From positions 1-7,493 of the forward strand of contig OMUE01000034.1 in NCBI GenBank assembly GCA_900314165.1: a stretch of DNA of 7,493 nt, given 5' to 3'. Position 1 is the first letter of the stretch, and each line of letters starts with the position of its first letter. Below, one piece after another: positions 4,848-7,493 of the stretch. The notes beneath the pieces were generated by a model. The model made no database searches and was not told where the DNA came from. It worked only from the letters and a program-made list of their open reading frames with translations. Position numbers and translations under genes: made by a program. This DNA comes from an uncultured Acidaminococcus sp. (GTDB lineage: Bacteria; Bacillota_C; Negativicutes; Acidaminococcales; Acidaminococcaceae).

Positions 4848-7493
4848 AGATCAACTTAGCCGAATGGTGCGTCAAGCACCGGCAGGTAGTGTATTTCTTT
4901 GCGGTGCTCATCGCCATCGCAGGAATCTACTCCTTCCACGCCATGGGCCGCAGCGAAGACCCCTCCTTCGTAGTGCGGCAGATGGTCATCTCCGCCGCCT
5001 GGCCCGGCGCTACCACCGAGCAGATGCAGGAGCACGTGACCAGCAAGCTGGATAAAATGGTCCAGGCTACCCCGGACATCGACTACATCACCAGCTATTC
5101 CCGTCCCGGCGTCAGCGTAGTCAACGTAATCCTGAAAGATCAGGTTGCCAACAAGGACGTGCGGACCCACTGGCTGGAAGCCCGCAACTATGTGAACGAC
5201 CATCTGTCCGAGCTGCCCTCCGGCGTCTACGGTCCTTATTTCAACGACCGGTTTGACGACGTGTACGGCAACATCTACGCCCTGACTTCTGACTCTTTCA
5301 GCCAGGAGGATCTGCGGATTGAAGCCGAAGAATTGAAGCGCCGCTTCTTTACGGTGAAAGACGTAAAGAAAGTAGAACTCATCGGGGAACAGCCCATGAA
5401 GATCTACGTGCGCATGTCCAATACGAAGCTGGCAGAACTGGGGCTGTCCCTGGAGCAGGTCACCAGCGCTATCAGCAGTGAAACGTCCGTATACCCCTCC
5501 GGCAAAGCGGAAATCCAGGGGGATAACGTATTCCTGCGGGTTACGGGCATCACGAAGAACCTGGATGCCATCCGCGCCATCCTGATCAATGCCAACGGCA
5601 AGACGTTCCGGCTGGGAGATATTGCCCAGGTGACCCAGGAATATCCAGATCCTCCGGAGCCGAAGATGTACGTCAACGGCAAGCAGGCCGTGGGCATCGC
5701 TATCTCCATGGAAGACGGCGGCAACAACATCGAACTGGGCCACGCCCTTCATAAGATGGTGACCCAGATGAAGAAGGATTTGCCCCTGGGCATCGAATTG
5801 GTCCAGGTAGCCGACCAGCCCCAGGTTGTAGAAGACTCCATCGGGGAATTTACGGAAGGCCTGTACGAAGCCATCATCATCGTGCTGGTGGTCAGCCTGT
5901 TCTCCATGGGCCGCCAGTGCGGCTACGTCATCAGCGTGTGCATCCCCATGGTGCTGCTGGGGGCCTTTGTAGGCATGTACCTCATGGGCATTGACCTGCA
6001 CAAGATTTCCCTGGGTTCCCTGGTCATCTCCCTGGGCATGCTGGTGGACGACGCCATCGTGGTCGTAGAGCTCATGGAAGTGAAGATGAGCGAAGGCATG
6101 GATCGGCTGAAGGCTGCATCCTACGCCTTTGAAACAAACGGCTCCACCCTGTGCGTGGGCACCATGATTACCTGCGCCAGCTTCCTGCCCATCGCCTTTT
6201 CCAACTGCAACATTTCCGAATTTGCCGGTTCCCTGTTCCCGGTCATCTCCGTGACATTGATGTTCTCCTGGTTCATTTCGGCTACTCTGGCCCCTACCCT
6301 GGGCTACGAATGGATCCATCCGAAAGTCATCCAGGCAGAAAGCTACGATACGCCTTTCTACCGGAAATTCCGGGGCATCCTGGATACGTGCCTCATCCAC
6401 AGGAAGACCGTCATCCTGTTTGCTTTAGTGTGTCTCCTGGGCTCCATCGGCCTGCTGAAGCTGGTGAAGCAGGAATTCTTCCCGGAATCTGTGCGGCCTG
6501 AAGTCATTACGGAGCTGAACCTGCCGGAAGGCAGCGGCCTGGCTAAAAGTGACGCCGCTATGCAGACCCTGACGAAGGCTCTGGACGGCGACCCGGACAT
6601 CGACCACTATTCTGCCTACATCGGCAAATCCGCGCCCCGGTTCATCCTGGTACTGAACCCGGTTCAGCCCCGGGATAATTACGCCCAGCTGGTCACTGTG
6701 GCCAAGGACGTGAAGGCCCGGAAGCGGATTGCCAAGAAGATTGACCAGATTATCAAAGAAAAGCTGCCGGAAGTCCAGGCTTATTCCAAGTCCATCCCTC
6801 TGGGTCCTCCCAGCGACTACCCCGTCATGTTCCGTGTCTCCGCCCCTACGGTGGACCTGACCCGGGAATACGCCGCCAAAGTCCGGGATGCCATGGCTGC
6901 TAACCCCAACATCACCATGACCCTGTACAACTGGATGGAAAAAGCTCCGGCTGTGAAGATTGAAATCGACAACGACAAGCTGAAACAGATGGGCATCACC
7001 CGCCACACGGTGTCCACAGCCCTCCAGGCCAACGTGTCCGGCTACACGTTCTCCCAGTACTTTGAAAATGACCAGAACCGGGAAATGGTGTTCCAGCTGG
7101 ATAAGAAGGACCGGAATTCCCTGGCCGACATCCAGAGCCTGACCATTCCCACCACCCACGGCGCCGTGCCCCTGTCCCAGGTGGCCCGGATCACACCGGT
7201 CATGGAAAACAACATGATCTGGCGCCGGAACATCCAGCCCACCATCACCGTCAGCGGCGACGTAGGCGGCAATATTACCGGTAACGATGCAGCAGCCCAG
7301 ATTTGGGATGCTATGGCAGATTTACGTGCCAACCTGCCGAAGGGCGTGTCCATCGAAATCGACGGGGACGCCGAACAAAGTGCCAAGGCCTTCAAGAACC
7401 TCATGGGTCCTATGCCCGGCATGCTGGTGCTCATGCTCATCCTCATCATGTTCCAGATGCAGGACGTGCGGAAGCTGTTCGTCATCCTGTGCA
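4844..7493 (+). CDS. RND efflux transporter permease subunit, HAE-1/AcrB superfamily (3' end cut by window)
   Basis: Inner-membrane proton-driven drug or lipophile exporter. 883 codons are open from ATG 4844 to the edge; AcrB-type permeases have about 1,030-1,050 residues, so about 150 are missing. Seen: TM1 (about 15-32), first large periplasmic loop (33-340), TM2-TM6 (342-485), TM7 (521-541), second periplasmic loop (542-855), TM8 (857-873) and the beginning of TM9. TM4 carries LVDDAIVVVE (400-409): D402-D403 correspond to the AcrB proton-relay pair D407-D408. The partner lysine of TM10 lies outside the window. The stretch LHKISLGSLVISLGMLVDD and the TM5-TM6 turn with SEFAGSLF recall the TriC-like branch rather than AcrB itself; this is a recollection and not a computed placement. 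The ATG overlaps the adaptor stop by four bases, so the two proteins are probably made in balance. No outer-membrane channel gene is seen. Confidence 0.95.
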   Translation, partial: MKINLAEWCVKHRQVVYFFAVLIAIAGIYSFHAMGRSEDPSFVVRQMVISAAWPGATTEQMQEHVTSKLDKMVQATPDIDYITSYSRPGVSVVNVILKDQVANKDVRTHWLEARNYVNDHLSELPSGVYGPYFNDRFDDVYGNIYALTSDSFSQEDLRIEAEELKRRFFTVKDVKKVELIGEQPMKIYVRMSNTKLAELGLSLEQVTSAISSETSVYPSGKAEIQGDNVFLRVTGITKNLDAIRAILINANGKTFRLGDIAQVTQEYPDPPEPKMYVNGKQAVGIAISMEDGGNNIELGHALHKMVTQMKKDLPLGIELVQVADQPQVVEDSIGEFTEGLYEAIIIVLVVSLFSMGRQCGYVISVCIPMVLLGAFVGMYLMGIDLHKISLGSLVISLGMLVDDAIVVVELMEVKMSEGMDRLKAASYAFETNGSTLCVGTMITCASFLPIAFSNCNISEFAGSLFPVISVTLMFSWFISATLAPTLGYEWIHPKVIQAESYDTPFYRKFRGILDTCLIHRKTVILFALVCLLGSIGLLKLVKQEFFPESVRPEVITELNLPEGSGLAKSDAAMQTLTKALDGDPDIDHYSAYIGKSAPRFILVLNPVQPRDNYAQLVTVAKDVKARKRIAKKIDQIIKEKLPEVQAYSKSIPLGPPSDYPVMFRVSAPTVDLTREYAAKVRDAMAANPNITMTLYNWMEKAPAVKIEIDNDKLKQMGITRHTVSTALQANVSGYTFSQYFENDQNREMVFQLDKKDRNSLADIQSLTIPTTHGAVPLSQVARITPVMENNMIWRRNIQPTITVSGDVGGNITGNDAAAQIWDAMADLRANLPKGVSIEIDGDAEQSAKAFKNLMGPMPGMLVLMLILIMFQMQDVRKLFVILC

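Noticed and set aside
4856..6400. A 514-codon minus-strand open frame
   Set aside because: It is antisense to the RND permease, which has a clear start, family motifs and translational overlap with the adaptor gene. The antisense product is His/Asp/Gln-rich and resembles nothing known.
6425..7159. A 244-codon minus-strand open frame
   Set aside because: It is antisense to the second periplasmic loop of the permease, has the same shadow composition, and has no supported ribosome site or domain.

Overview
The window looks like a chromosomal segment of a diderm Firmicute (Negativicutes-like). It combines a classical T-box riboswitch, a Firmicutes-type device, with a membrane-fusion protein plus RND permease pair, which is the envelope machinery of bacteria with an outer membrane. 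Promoters resemble sigma-A sites, ribosome binding sites are strong, and the genes are GC-rich with many CTG, CGG and GCC codons. A family such as Acidaminococcaceae is plausible, but that is inference and not something the sequence proves.

Left part, minus strand (1-2769). rmuC (2769-1786) encodes a membrane-anchored RmuC-type nuclease-fold protein. Downstream on the same strand is serA (1477 to beyond position 1), the long, ACT-domain form of D-3-phosphoglycerate dehydrogenase, cut by the window edge. The 308 bases between them hold a complete serine-type T-box leader: specifier loop with UCC, Stem I distal loop, antiterminator with a 7-nt bulge, and a competing intrinsic terminator. A near-consensus promoter (TTGACA, 17 bp, TAAAAT) for this leader lies in the last codons of rmuC. 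serA should therefore be transcribed through only when tRNA-Ser is uncharged, so serine synthesis is switched on by serine shortage.

Middle (2770-3089). This AT-rich divergent intergenic region has five perfect AGATGAT heptamers overlapping the rmuC promoter, an inverted 19-bp copy of the same sequence 112 bp further on, and then a strong promoter and a candidate operator for the rightward operon.

Right part, plus strand (3090-7493). A TetR-family regulator, a periplasmic adaptor (membrane-fusion protein) and an RND permease form one tight operon, with an 18-bp gap and then an ATGA overlap. The regulator probably controls its own operon, and the adaptor and permease form an efflux pump. The permease runs off the right edge after 883 codons, and no outer-membrane channel gene is visible. 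I see no mobile element, CRISPR array, tRNA or rRNA. The gene content is of known families; the less ordinary material is the regulatory and repeat DNA between the genes.
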